Assembly: GCA_007131625.1 (NCBI GenBank)
Contig: SLQC01000016.1
Location: 1-7,265, forward strand
Length of the DNA stretch: 7,265 bases
Source: Balneolales bacterium
GTDB taxonomy: Bacteria; Bacteroidota; Rhodothermia; Balneolales; Natronogracilivirgulaceae
Direction: 5' to 3'
The notes under the pieces were generated by a model. It searched no databases. It was given only the letters and a program-made list of their open reading frames with translations, and was not told the DNA's origin. Made by a program: the position numbers and the translations under genes. This document shows, in pieces, positions 1-5,994 of this stretch. Each line of letters begins with the position of its first letter. The stretch's first letter is position 1.

Positions 1-195
1 TCATTTTAGATATCATTTTTATTTAAAATTATTTTTTCAAAAAATACGAACAAGTTTTCAAAATTAATTCGATCTGATCTTTGTTGCTTTGGATAAATAA
101 AATAAATTAAATATTACCACCAGTAATAATGTAAAAAAAAATAAAGAATACAGAGGTATATACAACCCTGTTTTTTTTAAAACCACCACAAAAGG
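1..195. other. AT-rich intergenic edge
   Basis: This stretch is strongly AT-rich, with long A and T runs, and no frame of useful length is open. It lies downstream of the DUF1460 gene, which is read leftwards, and before whatever gene lies outside the window. The only structure I can support is the hairpin at 150-178, listed separately. No promoter or RNA gene could be recognised with confidence. Confidence 0.6.
150..178 (+). terminator. possible intrinsic terminator, perhaps bidirectional
   Basis: ACAG(A)GG at 150-156 can pair with CCCTGT at 166-171, leaving one bulged A and a 9-base loop, and a T run follows at 172-178. That is the shape of a Rho-independent terminator for a + strand transcript entering from the left. 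Read on the - strand, the same stem is followed after a few bases by another T-rich stretch (122-149), so it could also end the DUF1460 transcript. The stem is short and contains only three G-C pairs, so this is a moderate call. Confidence 0.35.
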
Positions 196-1080
196 TCAAT
201 GCAACCGGGCAATCACGATACCATTGATATTATCTCGATTTCTGGCGTACTCATAGATCGTTTTGGGATCGACGATGACCGATCCTGTCAAGCTGGCATG
301 ATAGAATCCTGCTCGACCACCGTCCATTTTAACAAGTGCAGTATGGATAATGTCGAGTCCGTCGACAGTCGTCACAAACGCAAGCACATCGCCGGTGCGA
401 AAACGGGATACAAACTCGGGAATCCGATCTTCCGGTATGTATTTAAGGTCCCGGTCAACCGAGCGATCTTCCATTTTCCGGATTTTTCTTATCATGTCAA
501 CGTTGTCGCCCAAATGTTTGTAGCTTTCCCGGTTTTCGGACATAAAATTGACCGGCCCGATCTCCGGCAGTTCCTCATCCTGAAACAGGATCGATATAAA
601 TCCCTTTTCCTCATTGGTTGCAAGCCAGTCGCTAAAGTAGTGCAGACGGCTTTCGTACCCGTCAATTTCACCCTCCCGATAACGGATAACCCGGATGTTG
701 TCCCGGAACGCTTCGAATGATGAGTGCCCCTGCAGCGTTGTCATTGCAAGGGCCAGGCTGGTCTCAACATATATTACGCAATCAGTCCCGTCCAGTGTCA
801 CGACCAGCTGCTCTTCTTCGGGCTCATCGAGCAATCCATCCACATAGGTGATTCCAAGTTGCCTTTCCGCATAATAGGAAATCAGTGAGGGGATGTCACG
901 GTACCGGGTCCAGTAGTTACGGCCATCCAACAGCCACTTTTCGATGGTATCTGCCGGTTCATCGCGGTCAGCAGTCAATCTGGAATCTGAGTCCAGGCTG
1001 GAGACAACGGATAAACCTGCTGCAGATATCCCGTTTACAAGCACAAATAGGACGAATGACGATATGAGTAAAGCTTTCAT
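196..1080 (-). CDS. exported DUF1460 (AmiA-like) N-acetylmuramoyl-L-alanine amidase
   Basis: The 294-residue product starts with a Sec signal peptide (hydrophobic 3-17, cleavage likely near Ala20/Ala21) and should act in the periplasm. The DUF1460 signature is visible: TDCVIYVETSLALA at 99-112 with nucleophile candidate Cys101, RLHYFSDWL at 145-153, the GDVLAF strand at 230-235, His246 in IIHTALV as the likely catalytic His, and YHAS at 260-263. Family knowledge: these NlpC/P60-fold enzymes include a Bacteroides uniformis amidase that cuts GlcNAc-anhydroMurNAc-peptide into disaccharide and stem peptide. The length fits the family. An acidic patch (DEPEEE, 85-90) precedes the nucleophile. No SD precedes the ATG. 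The gene lies 96 bases downstream of the DUF4922 gene on the same strand and could be co-transcribed or have its own promoter. Fold assignment is secure; exact substrate is inferred. Confidence 0.88.
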   Translation of the reverse strand: MKALLISSFVLFVLVNGISAAGLSVVSSLDSDSRLTADRDEPADTIEKWLLDGRNYWTRYRDIPSLISYYAERQLGITYVDGLLDEPEEEQLVVTLDGTDCVIYVETSLALAMTTLQGHSSFEAFRDNIRVIRYREGEIDGYESRLHYFSDWLATNEEKGFISILFQDEELPEIGPVNFMSENRESYKHLGDNVDMIRKIRKMEDRSVDRDLKYIPEDRIPEFVSRFRTGDVLAFVTTVDGLDIIHTALVKMDGGRAGFYHASLTGSVIVDPKTIYEYARNRDNINGIVIARLH

Positions 1081-1119
1081 TGTACGAATATAGGTGGAAA
1101 GAGATCACTAATAGTAAAA

Positions 1120-1154
1120 CCAGTTTGGAACAGATAACAAACGACAAAAACTGG
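1120..1154. repeat. inverted repeat in the DUF4922-DUF1460 gap
   Basis: CCAGTTT at 1120-1126 and AAACTGG at 1148-1154 are perfect 7-base inverted arms separated by 21 bases. They sit 40-74 bases upstream of the DUF1460 start codon. The spacing puts the arm centres 28 bases apart, which would suit a two-site regulator or a long-loop stem, but arms this short can arise by chance. Confidence 0.25.
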
Positions 1155-1162
1155 CGAACATG

Positions 1163-1188
1163 GGTGAATTCAAAATTTACAATTCACC
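1163..1188 (-). terminator. hairpin over the stop codon of the DUF4922 gene
   Basis: GGTGAATT (1163-1170) and AATTCACC (1181-1188) form a perfect 8-bp stem around a 10-base loop, and the TAA stop (1177-1179) lies in the loop. The last sense codons (Gly-Glu-Leu) form part of the stem. No T run follows on the - strand, so it is not a classical intrinsic terminator. It could attenuate read-through into the DUF1460 gene or protect the 3' end of a processed message. Confidence 0.35.
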
Positions 1189-2250
1189 TGCCACTTTGTC
1201 CAGCATCTCCCGTGTAGCCGAAACTTCTTCAAACATCGATCTCAGGTCTTCAGCGGTCAATCGTACAAAATCCCTTTCGACAGGTGTGATGCATACTCCT
1301 CCGAAATCGACCGCTGCCGGACTGAAAAGGATCTGCCGGTCCCTTTCGAGAAAATAGTGGCTCGGACGGTGCTTCCTGCGCATGAACACAATAATCCGCC
1401 AGCGATTGTTCTCCATTGCAGCATGAACGTTACTCATCGGCTCTTCAGCGTCTTCTGAAGTGATGCCGGCCTGTCGACTTGCCCATTTAAAAGATATGTA
1501 CAGCCGTTGAAAGTGGGCGGCAAGCGTCTTTTTGTCATCTGATTCCAGGATGATATACCGTCGCAATCCGTCGTCAACCCGCGCAACCCGTATGCGATCT
1601 TTATCAATAATCCAGTTCCCGTGATGGGTGATCATCTCCCGCCAGCTGCAATCCAGTGGCATCGCCCCCCACTCAACTCCCTGAAAGTGGAGATGATCGG
1701 GCACAGAAGCACCGCTTTTCGGCCCATTGTAAAACAGTGTGTAGTGATTTCCCATCGCTTTCGAAAGATCCAGCATCGCATCAAACGAGTGGCCGATTAA
1801 CTGCGGGATATGCTCCTGATGCGAAATGGTGAAATGTTCGGAAAATATCGGAAAAGGATTTCCCAGGATTACGTAATCACCGGCGGGAATGGCTTTCTGT
1901 TCCGGCGGGAGATTAGCCTGACAAAGAAAACACGGTCTTGCCTTGATCGATTTTTCATCGATCTTGGCCGTACTGGAGGCCATACGGGCGGCATTGTATT
2001 GCAATTTCATCTCGAATCCATTGAACTCGAACGACCTCATTTGGACGGATTCCAAACTGCTGAAGCCGCCTGACAACATCGGCCAGTGATCACGCTGATG
2101 CCGCAACAAGGCGCAGACCTGATTAGCAAGATAATCCTGATACCCCCTGGCGGCACCATATGCTTTCAGTTGATCCGGGACAAGCATCCGGTCGCCCGGG
2201 CTCGCCCTGTCAATCTGCGAACTGGAACCTTTCTGAATGTCACTCATCAT
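1177..2250 (-). CDS. DUF4922 protein, HIT/GalT-superfamily nucleotidyl transferase or phosphorylase
   Basis: The product is 357 residues from the ATG at 2250 (356 if the adjacent ATG at 2247 is used). An upstream GTG at 2337 would add 29 residues, but that extension lies in a DNA tandem repeat and looks non-conserved, whereas AAGGAA at 2256-2261 is an SD placed correctly for 2250/2247. Numbering from 2250: RPCFLC at 105-110 gives a CxxC pair as in GalT-like zinc sites; NPFPIFSEHFTI at 131-142; and YNGPKSGASVPDHLHFQ at 174-190, with the HxHxQ signature HLHFQ at 186-190, typical of HIT/GalT enzymes that form a histidine-nucleotide intermediate. No signal peptide is visible, so it should be cytoplasmic. 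Family knowledge: DUF4922 proteins are sometimes labelled ATP adenylyltransferase, with no substrate known to me. Its neighbours are peptidoglycan enzymes. Confidence 0.85.
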   Translation of the reverse strand: MMSDIQKGSSSQIDRASPGDRMLVPDQLKAYGAARGYQDYLANQVCALLRHQRDHWPMLSGGFSSLESVQMRSFEFNGFEMKLQYNAARMASSTAKIDEKSIKARPCFLCQANLPPEQKAIPAGDYVILGNPFPIFSEHFTISHQEHIPQLIGHSFDAMLDLSKAMGNHYTLFYNGPKSGASVPDHLHFQGVEWGAMPLDCSWREMITHHGNWIIDKDRIRVARVDDGLRRYIILESDDKKTLAAHFQRLYISFKWASRQAGITSEDAEEPMSNVHAAMENNRWRIIVFMRRKHRPSHYFLERDRQILFSPAAVDFGGVCITPVERDFVRLTAEDLRSMFEEVSATREMLDKVAGEL

Positions 2251-2251
2251 G

Positions 2252-2380
2252 CAGATTCCTTCTTCTTCTTCATTCTGACAGATCCTCTTCATTTGCATTA
2301 CGGCAGATCCTCTTCTATTACTTTCCGACAGATCCACCAGTTTTTGTATTCCGACATGTCACCTTCTTTTTCTTTCCGGG
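2252..2380. repeat. 25-27 bp tandem repeat, about five diverged units
   Basis: Units begin CAGAT at 2252, 2279, 2304 and 2329, and a more diverged copy begins at 2355, giving periods of 27, 25, 25 and 26 bases. Units two and three share their first 12 bases (CAGATCCTCTTC) and match at about 19 of 25 positions. Units three and four share the ending TTCCGA. On the - strand two copies carry AGAGGATCTG, an SD-like string, with an ATG a few bases later. The array covers the 5' leader of the DUF4922 gene and the optional N-terminal extension of its frame. Confidence 0.6.
2256..2261 (-). promoter_or_regulatory. ribosome binding site choosing the DUF4922 start
   Basis: AAGGAA on the - strand ends five bases before the ATG at 2250 and eight before the ATG at 2247. 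It is the best-placed SD for the conserved part of the DUF4922 protein, and it argues against the GTG at 2337, which has no SD. Confidence 0.5.
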
Positions 2381-2409
2381 CACTGCTATTGTAGCCGGGG
2401 TTTTGATTT

Positions 2410-2417
2410 CAAAAATA
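2410..2417 (-). promoter_or_regulatory. candidate -7 element for the DUF4922 gene
   Basis: The - strand reads TATTTTTG, a full match to the Bacteroidota -7 consensus TAnnTTTG, about 160 bases upstream of the chosen start. No convincing TTTG is found at the -33 distance, so half the promoter is missing. If it is used, the transcript would carry the whole tandem repeat array in its leader. Confidence 0.3.
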
Positions 2418-2461
2418 CGGATATTGTCCCGGAAGTGTTATCGTTGCTGCACCCCCACGAC

Positions 2462-2473
2462 TCACTCAAGTGA
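2462..2473. repeat. short palindrome in the divergent promoter region
   Basis: TCACT-CA-AGTGA is a 12-base near-perfect palindrome with 5-base arms, placed between the divergent DUF4922 and namZ genes. It is a possible operator half-site pair, but it is short and seen once. Confidence 0.2.
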
Positions 2474-2476
2474 AAC

Positions 2477-2555
2477 CGATGAATTCCGGTGTGATTCGAA
2501 ACAATGTCATGAATTTTGTCGATGAACTATTCGAAATAATGTACGAATCCGGTGT
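2477..2555 (+). repeat. interleaved direct repeats just upstream of namZ
   Basis: ATTCGAAACAATGT (2494-2507) and ATTCGAAATAATGT (2529-2542) differ at one of 14 bases and lie 35 bases apart. GAATTCCGGTGT (2481-2492) recurs as GAATCCGGTGT (2545-2555), and CGATGAA occurs at 2477 and 2520. The region therefore looks like a partial duplication, or a set of regulator sites, ending five bases before the namZ start codon. TTTG at 2515-2518 could act as a -33 element, but no good -7 partner follows. Confidence 0.45.
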
Positions 2556-2559
2556 CTGA

Positions 2560-3927
2560 ATGCCAAAACATGATCAAGTCATTCGCAACCGAATAATTCC
2601 CATTGCAATGAACCTACTGACAGTTTTATTGATTTTCAGTGGCGTAACCGTCATGACCGTGACCGGTTGCCAATATGAAACTCCTGCTGATGAGTTGTTA
2701 ACTGCTGACCGGCTTGAAGTTGACCGGCTATCAGATGATCGCACAAAAGCTGACCGGGTAAAAACCGGACTTGAAATGCTTGTGAATCGTGATTTCGATG
2801 TTCTCCAGGGCAAGCGAGTCGGCCTCATCACCAATGCCACCGGTGTGGATGCCGGGCTCAAATCCATTGTCGACATTTTTTATGAATCGGAGCACGTGAA
2901 TCTCGTTGCACTGTTCGGACCCGAGCACGGGGTGCGCGGTGATCACGACGCAGGCGCCTACGTAGAGAGCTACACTGATGAGCAGACCGGCATCCCGGTG
3001 TATTCGCTCTACGGCCCAACCCGAAAGCCGACTGATGATATACTTGAGGGAATCGATGTGCTTGTGTATGACATCCAGGATATCGGTGCGCGATCTTACA
3101 CCTACATTAGCACCATGGGTTTGACAATGGAGGCCGCCGCGGAGCAAGGCATTGAATATGTGGTACTCGACCGGCCTAATCCACTGGGCGGTGAGCGTGT
3201 CGAGGGCAACCTGGCAGAAGAGGGATTTTTCTCATTCGTGAGCCAATATCCCATTCCATATGTGCACGGTCTGACCGTGGCGGAGCTGGCGGTGATGCTG
3301 ATCGAAGAAGAAATGCTTACAGACGGGGTTCAGGTTGAGCTGACCGTAGTCGCTATGAAAAACTGGTGGCGGGATATGACGTTTCAGGAGACTGGGCTGC
3401 ACTGGGTTCCCAGTTCTCCGCACATCCCACATGCCCATTCACCGATTTTCTATGTCGCCACCGGGATTTTTGGCGAACTCCAGATTCTGTCCGAAGGTGT
3501 GGGATACACGCTTCCCTTCGAAATATTCGGAGCCGAATGGATCGATTCCGGAAAACTGGCGACAGTGTTGAACGAACAAAAAATTCCCGGCGTGATATTC
3601 CGTCCCGTCTCTTGGCGACCTTACTACGGCCGTGATGAGGGCAAGCGGCTGCAGGGTGTGCAGATCCATGTGACCGACTATAGCGAGCTTAACCTGACCG
3701 CACTCGGATTCCGGTTCCTGGAAGCACATCACCAGCTGTATCCCGAAAAAAATCCGTTTGAACTGGCGACTGACGCACGCATCAACATGTTCGACCGGGT
3801 TGCCGGCTCTTCACAAGTCCGCGAACTTTTTATGGAAAACATGCGCTATGACGATGTCCGTGATTATCTAAATAAAGATGTGATACCATTCCGGGAGCTG
3901 TCGCGAAATTACTGGTTGTATAAATGA
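2560..3927 (+). CDS. namZ: NamZ-type exo-beta-N-acetylmuramidase lipoprotein (DUF1343, GH171)
   Basis: The 455-residue product opens with a lipoprotein signal peptide: basic n-region (K3, R9, R11), hydrophobic 17-35 and lipobox VTGC with Cys37, so it should be membrane-anchored outside the cytoplasm. The ATG at 2560 keeps the basic n-region; an internal ATG at 2608 would remove it. A short linker with a pentad repeat (49-68) precedes the catalytic region. NamZ motifs: GKRVGLITNATGVD 84-97, LFGPEHGVRGDHDAG 118-132 (Glu122, His123), YDIQDIGARSYTYI 170-183, LDRPNPLGG 203-211, WVPSSPHIP 282-290, EGVGYTLPFEIFGAEWID 312-329 and GVQIH 366-370. Family knowledge: NamZ removes MurNAc from non-reducing ends of glycan fragments. 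Both domains look complete. The gene is divergent from DUF4922 and convergent with ampG; no strong SD is seen. Confidence 0.93.
   Translation: MPKHDQVIRNRIIPIAMNLLTVLLIFSGVTVMTVTGCQYETPADELLTADRLEVDRLSDDRTKADRVKTGLEMLVNRDFDVLQGKRVGLITNATGVDAGLKSIVDIFYESEHVNLVALFGPEHGVRGDHDAGAYVESYTDEQTGIPVYSLYGPTRKPTDDILEGIDVLVYDIQDIGARSYTYISTMGLTMEAAAEQGIEYVVLDRPNPLGGERVEGNLAEEGFFSFVSQYPIPYVHGLTVAELAVMLIEEEMLTDGVQVELTVVAMKNWWRDMTFQETGLHWVPSSPHIPHAHSPIFYVATGIFGELQILSEGVGYTLPFEIFGAEWIDSGKLATVLNEQKIPGVIFRPVSWRPYYGRDEGKRLQGVQIHVTDYSELNLTALGFRFLEAHHQLYPEKNPFELATDARINMFDRVAGSSQVRELFMENMRYDDVRDYLNKDVIPFRELSRNYWLYK
2704..2763 (+). repeat. four 15-bp in-frame units coding an xDRxx pentad
   Basis: Units at 2704-2718, 2719-2733, 2734-2748 and 2749-2763 code ADRLE, VDRLS, DDRTK and ADRVK. 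Asp and Arg are constant at positions 2 and 3, with GAC CGG or GAT CGC codons, and units one and four share GCTGACCGG. The block forms the charged linker between the lipidated Cys37 and the first NamZ domain. Confidence 0.6.
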
Positions 3928-4101
3928 AACTTTGTAAACGATGCAGTGCCACTTTTTAGCAAAGTCGTATTAATTAATCATTATCTGAATTATGGTATCA
4001 TCTCATACTCTTGAAAAACAGATTCTTGAACTCGATAAAAGGAATCGGATCTATAAGCTTTCATAAAGGTTGACACATTTCTGATTAAAAACTCTCCGCG
4101 A

Positions 4102-5994
4102 TCAGGAGGACTCTTCAACATTCCCGTTATCTTTCTTCCCGAAATCCTTGTCCAGCGGGATGAACCAGGTAGCAATAAACGCCGGTATCGTTGCTATCAT
4201 CACCCACAGAAAGAAGTTGGGATAGCCAACCAGTTCCTGGATCCAGCCGCTGAACATACCGGGAATCATCATTCCAAGCGCCATAAAACCGGTGGTGATG
4301 GCAAAGTGCGACGTTTTGTGCTCCCCTTCGGAGACGTAGATCATGAAGAGCATATATGCGGTGAAACCGAATCCATAGCCGAACTGTTCCAGCGCAATGG
4401 CAGAACTGATCATCATGAAACTGTCTGGAAGTGACTGCGACAGGTAGACATAGACCAGATTCGGAATGTTCATTGCCAGCACCATCGGCCAGAGCCAGAA
4501 TTTAAGTCCGTGCCGCGCGGCCATAATTCCGCCGAGGATCCCGCCGATTGTCAGGCTGATGAGTCCGACCGTCCCGTATGCAATCCCGAGTTGACCCGTC
4601 GTCAGTGCGAGGCCGCCGATCTCCTGAGCGTCCAGCAGAAACGGTGATGCAAGGCGCACAATCTGGGCTTCGGCAAAGCGATAGAGCAGCAAAAATGCGA
4701 GAATCGAACCAATCCTCTCTTTCTTGAAGAAGAGGGCAAACGTTTTGAAAAATTCTCCGAATATCGTCTGATCCGGATCACGGACCGCCGGCTTGTCGAC
4801 GGAGGGATATGGCAGCATAAATCGGTGATAGACGAAAAACAACAGGAACATCCCGGCGAGCAGGAAGAAGGTGATCGACCAGGCCAACGGTATATTGCCG
4901 GAACGCACCTGGAAGGCAGCCGAACTGGCAAAATCAAGCTGATCGTCTATGCGGATCACCGCCATGCCCGGCACATTCCAGTTGTCTTCGGTGAACCGGA
5001 AATAACTGCCCTCCACCAGGGAGATACTGTTGTCACCGCGCACCCTGCCGAAATTTATCACCACTTCCTCTCCCGCATCGGGCCGGTTCGACAAGTGAAA
5101 GTAAACCACACCAATGTTGCCGGTATATTCGGTATCTGTAACAATCTCCTCGGGACCAAACCGCGATTCAATGAATCCTTCAAGTGGATGGATGATATTT
5201 CGCCGGATCCAACCCGGTTCTTTCGCTTCTTCTGCTTCTCTATCTGCAAGATCCTGCTCAAGCGCCGGATTAAATCCCTTGTCGAGATTCCACTGCCGGG
5301 CAAACGCCACGATCGAGTCGACCTCACTTCGGAGGCGGTTCTCTGTACTAATTTCCAGATCGACCGGTTCAGCCACAATATGCAACGGTTCATTACTGAC
5401 CCTCACTGCAATTTCATCGGGAGGACGTATCTCCTCAATGGCAATAACCGGATTGGTCCGCGCCCGCACATCCACATCGTCCAGACCGGTCACACTTTCA
5501 ATAAAACCGGCCACTATCACCAGCGCACCCTGGCCGGCAATCATTGCGATCCGGTAAAACGTGCTTCGCACCCCGACAAACCACGCTTGCTCGTGCTTAG
5601 ACAGGCCAAGCATGTAGAGTCCGTCCGCGGCGATGTCATGGGTTGCCGAGCTGAACGCCATTATCCAGAAAAAAGCGAGCGTGAACTGCAGAAATCCCGG
5701 CAACGGTGTTGTAAACGCCACTCCGGCCATACAGGCTCCAATAATAAGCTGCATGGTAATGATCCACCAGCGTTTTGTTCTAAACAGATCGACAAGCGGA
5801 CTCCAGAGTGGTTTGATGACCCATGGCAGATAGAGCCAGCTGGTGTAAAGTGCGATTTCGGTATTGGAGACACCGAGCCGGTTATACATCACCACCGTGA
5901 CAAACATCACGATAACGTAAGGGATTCCCTGGGTGAAATAAAGAGTGGGAATCCAGGCCCATGGATTCCGGTAAATCGGCTTTGAATGCGACAT
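4102..5994 (-). CDS. ampG: AmpG-like muropeptide permease (MFS) with a large periplasmic insert
   Basis: The 630-residue membrane protein aligns by eye with E. coli AmpG: FTQGIPYVIV near the start of TM1, LPWVIKPLWSPLVDL at 56-70 (E. coli FLWSPLMDR), AFSSATHDIAADGLYM at 113-128 (CSASQDIVFDAW) and FYRIAMIAGQGALVI at 146-160. TM segments: about 13-36, 46-66, 77-95, 99-120, 146-166, then 369-390, 427-448, 465-492, 497-517, 525-552, 562-588 and 592-612, giving 12, where E. coli AmpG has 14. Between TM5 and TM6, residues 168-367 form an extra soluble region on the periplasmic side. Family knowledge: AmpG imports GlcNAc-anhydroMurNAc, with or without peptide, by proton symport. Context (NamZ, DUF1460 amidase) supports peptidoglycan salvage; whether peptide-free sugars are preferred is inference. 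The ATG at 5994 has no SD. Confidence 0.88.
   Translation of the reverse strand: MSHSKPIYRNPWAWIPTLYFTQGIPYVIVMFVTVVMYNRLGVSNTEIALYTSWLYLPWVIKPLWSPLVDLFRTKRWWIITMQLIIGACMAGVAFTTPLPGFLQFTLAFFWIMAFSSATHDIAADGLYMLGLSKHEQAWFVGVRSTFYRIAMIAGQGALVIVAGFIESVTGLDDVDVRARTNPVIAIEEIRPPDEIAVRVSNEPLHIVAEPVDLEISTENRLRSEVDSIVAFARQWNLDKGFNPALEQDLADREAEEAKEPGWIRRNIIHPLEGFIESRFGPEEIVTDTEYTGNIGVVYFHLSNRPDAGEEVVINFGRVRGDNSISLVEGSYFRFTEDNWNVPGMAVIRIDDQLDFASSAAFQVRSGNIPLAWSITFFLLAGMFLLFFVYHRFMLPYPSVDKPAVRDPDQTIFGEFFKTFALFFKKERIGSILAFLLLYRFAEAQIVRLASPFLLDAQEIGGLALTTGQLGIAYGTVGLISLTIGGILGGIMAARHGLKFWLWPMVLAMNIPNLVYVYLSQSLPDSFMMISSAIALEQFGYGFGFTAYMLFMIYVSEGEHKTSHFAITTGFMALGMMIPGMFSGWIQELVGYPNFFLWVMIATIPAFIATWFIPLDKDFGKKDNGNVEESS
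4894..5493 (-). other. soluble insert of AmpG, with a Calx-beta/Ig-like segment
   Basis: This sub-region codes residues 168-367 of the permease. The first part (181-215) is strand-rich, the middle (216-280) is predicted helical and charged, and the last part (284-362, DNA 4909-5145) reads like one Calx-beta or related Ig-like repeat: a VYFHLSNRP strand, GEEVVINF, a short loop, the strand around YFRFTEDNWN, then VPGMAVIRIDD. The FT..NWN.P spacing before the final strand is the hallmark. No lipobox or cleavage site is seen, so it should remain part of the permease. Confidence 0.55.

Noticed and set aside
199..720. A 173-codon + strand frame opposite the DUF1460 gene
   Set aside because: The opposite strand encodes a protein with signal peptide and catalytic motifs, and the antisense product resembles no family.
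2251..2337. N-terminal extension of the DUF4922 protein from the GTG at 2337
   Set aside because: The GTG has no SD, the added residues are encoded by a DNA tandem repeat, and a good SD serves the ATG at 2250/2247. Not fully excluded: an ATG at 2298 also has an SD-like AGAGGA.
2252..2380. CRISPR array
   Set aside because: The units are directly tandem without unique spacers, diverged, and inside a gene leader; no cas genes are nearby.
3928..4101. Search for a terminator between the convergent namZ and ampG genes
   Set aside because: Only a weak 5-bp stem (ACTTT/AAAGT, 3951-3965) without a T run was found, plus a CTGAT/ATCAG pair with a loop too long to trust. No terminator is claimed.
3990..4175. 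A 61-codon - strand frame overlapping the ampG 3' end
   Set aside because: It overlaps ampG in another frame, has no SD and no recognisable features.
4825..5985. A 386-codon open frame on the + strand opposite ampG
   Set aside because: It is antisense to a convincing membrane protein gene; its translation is rich in His, Arg and Pro, shows no recognisable domain, and has no promoter or SD. Codon bias of ampG explains the long opening.
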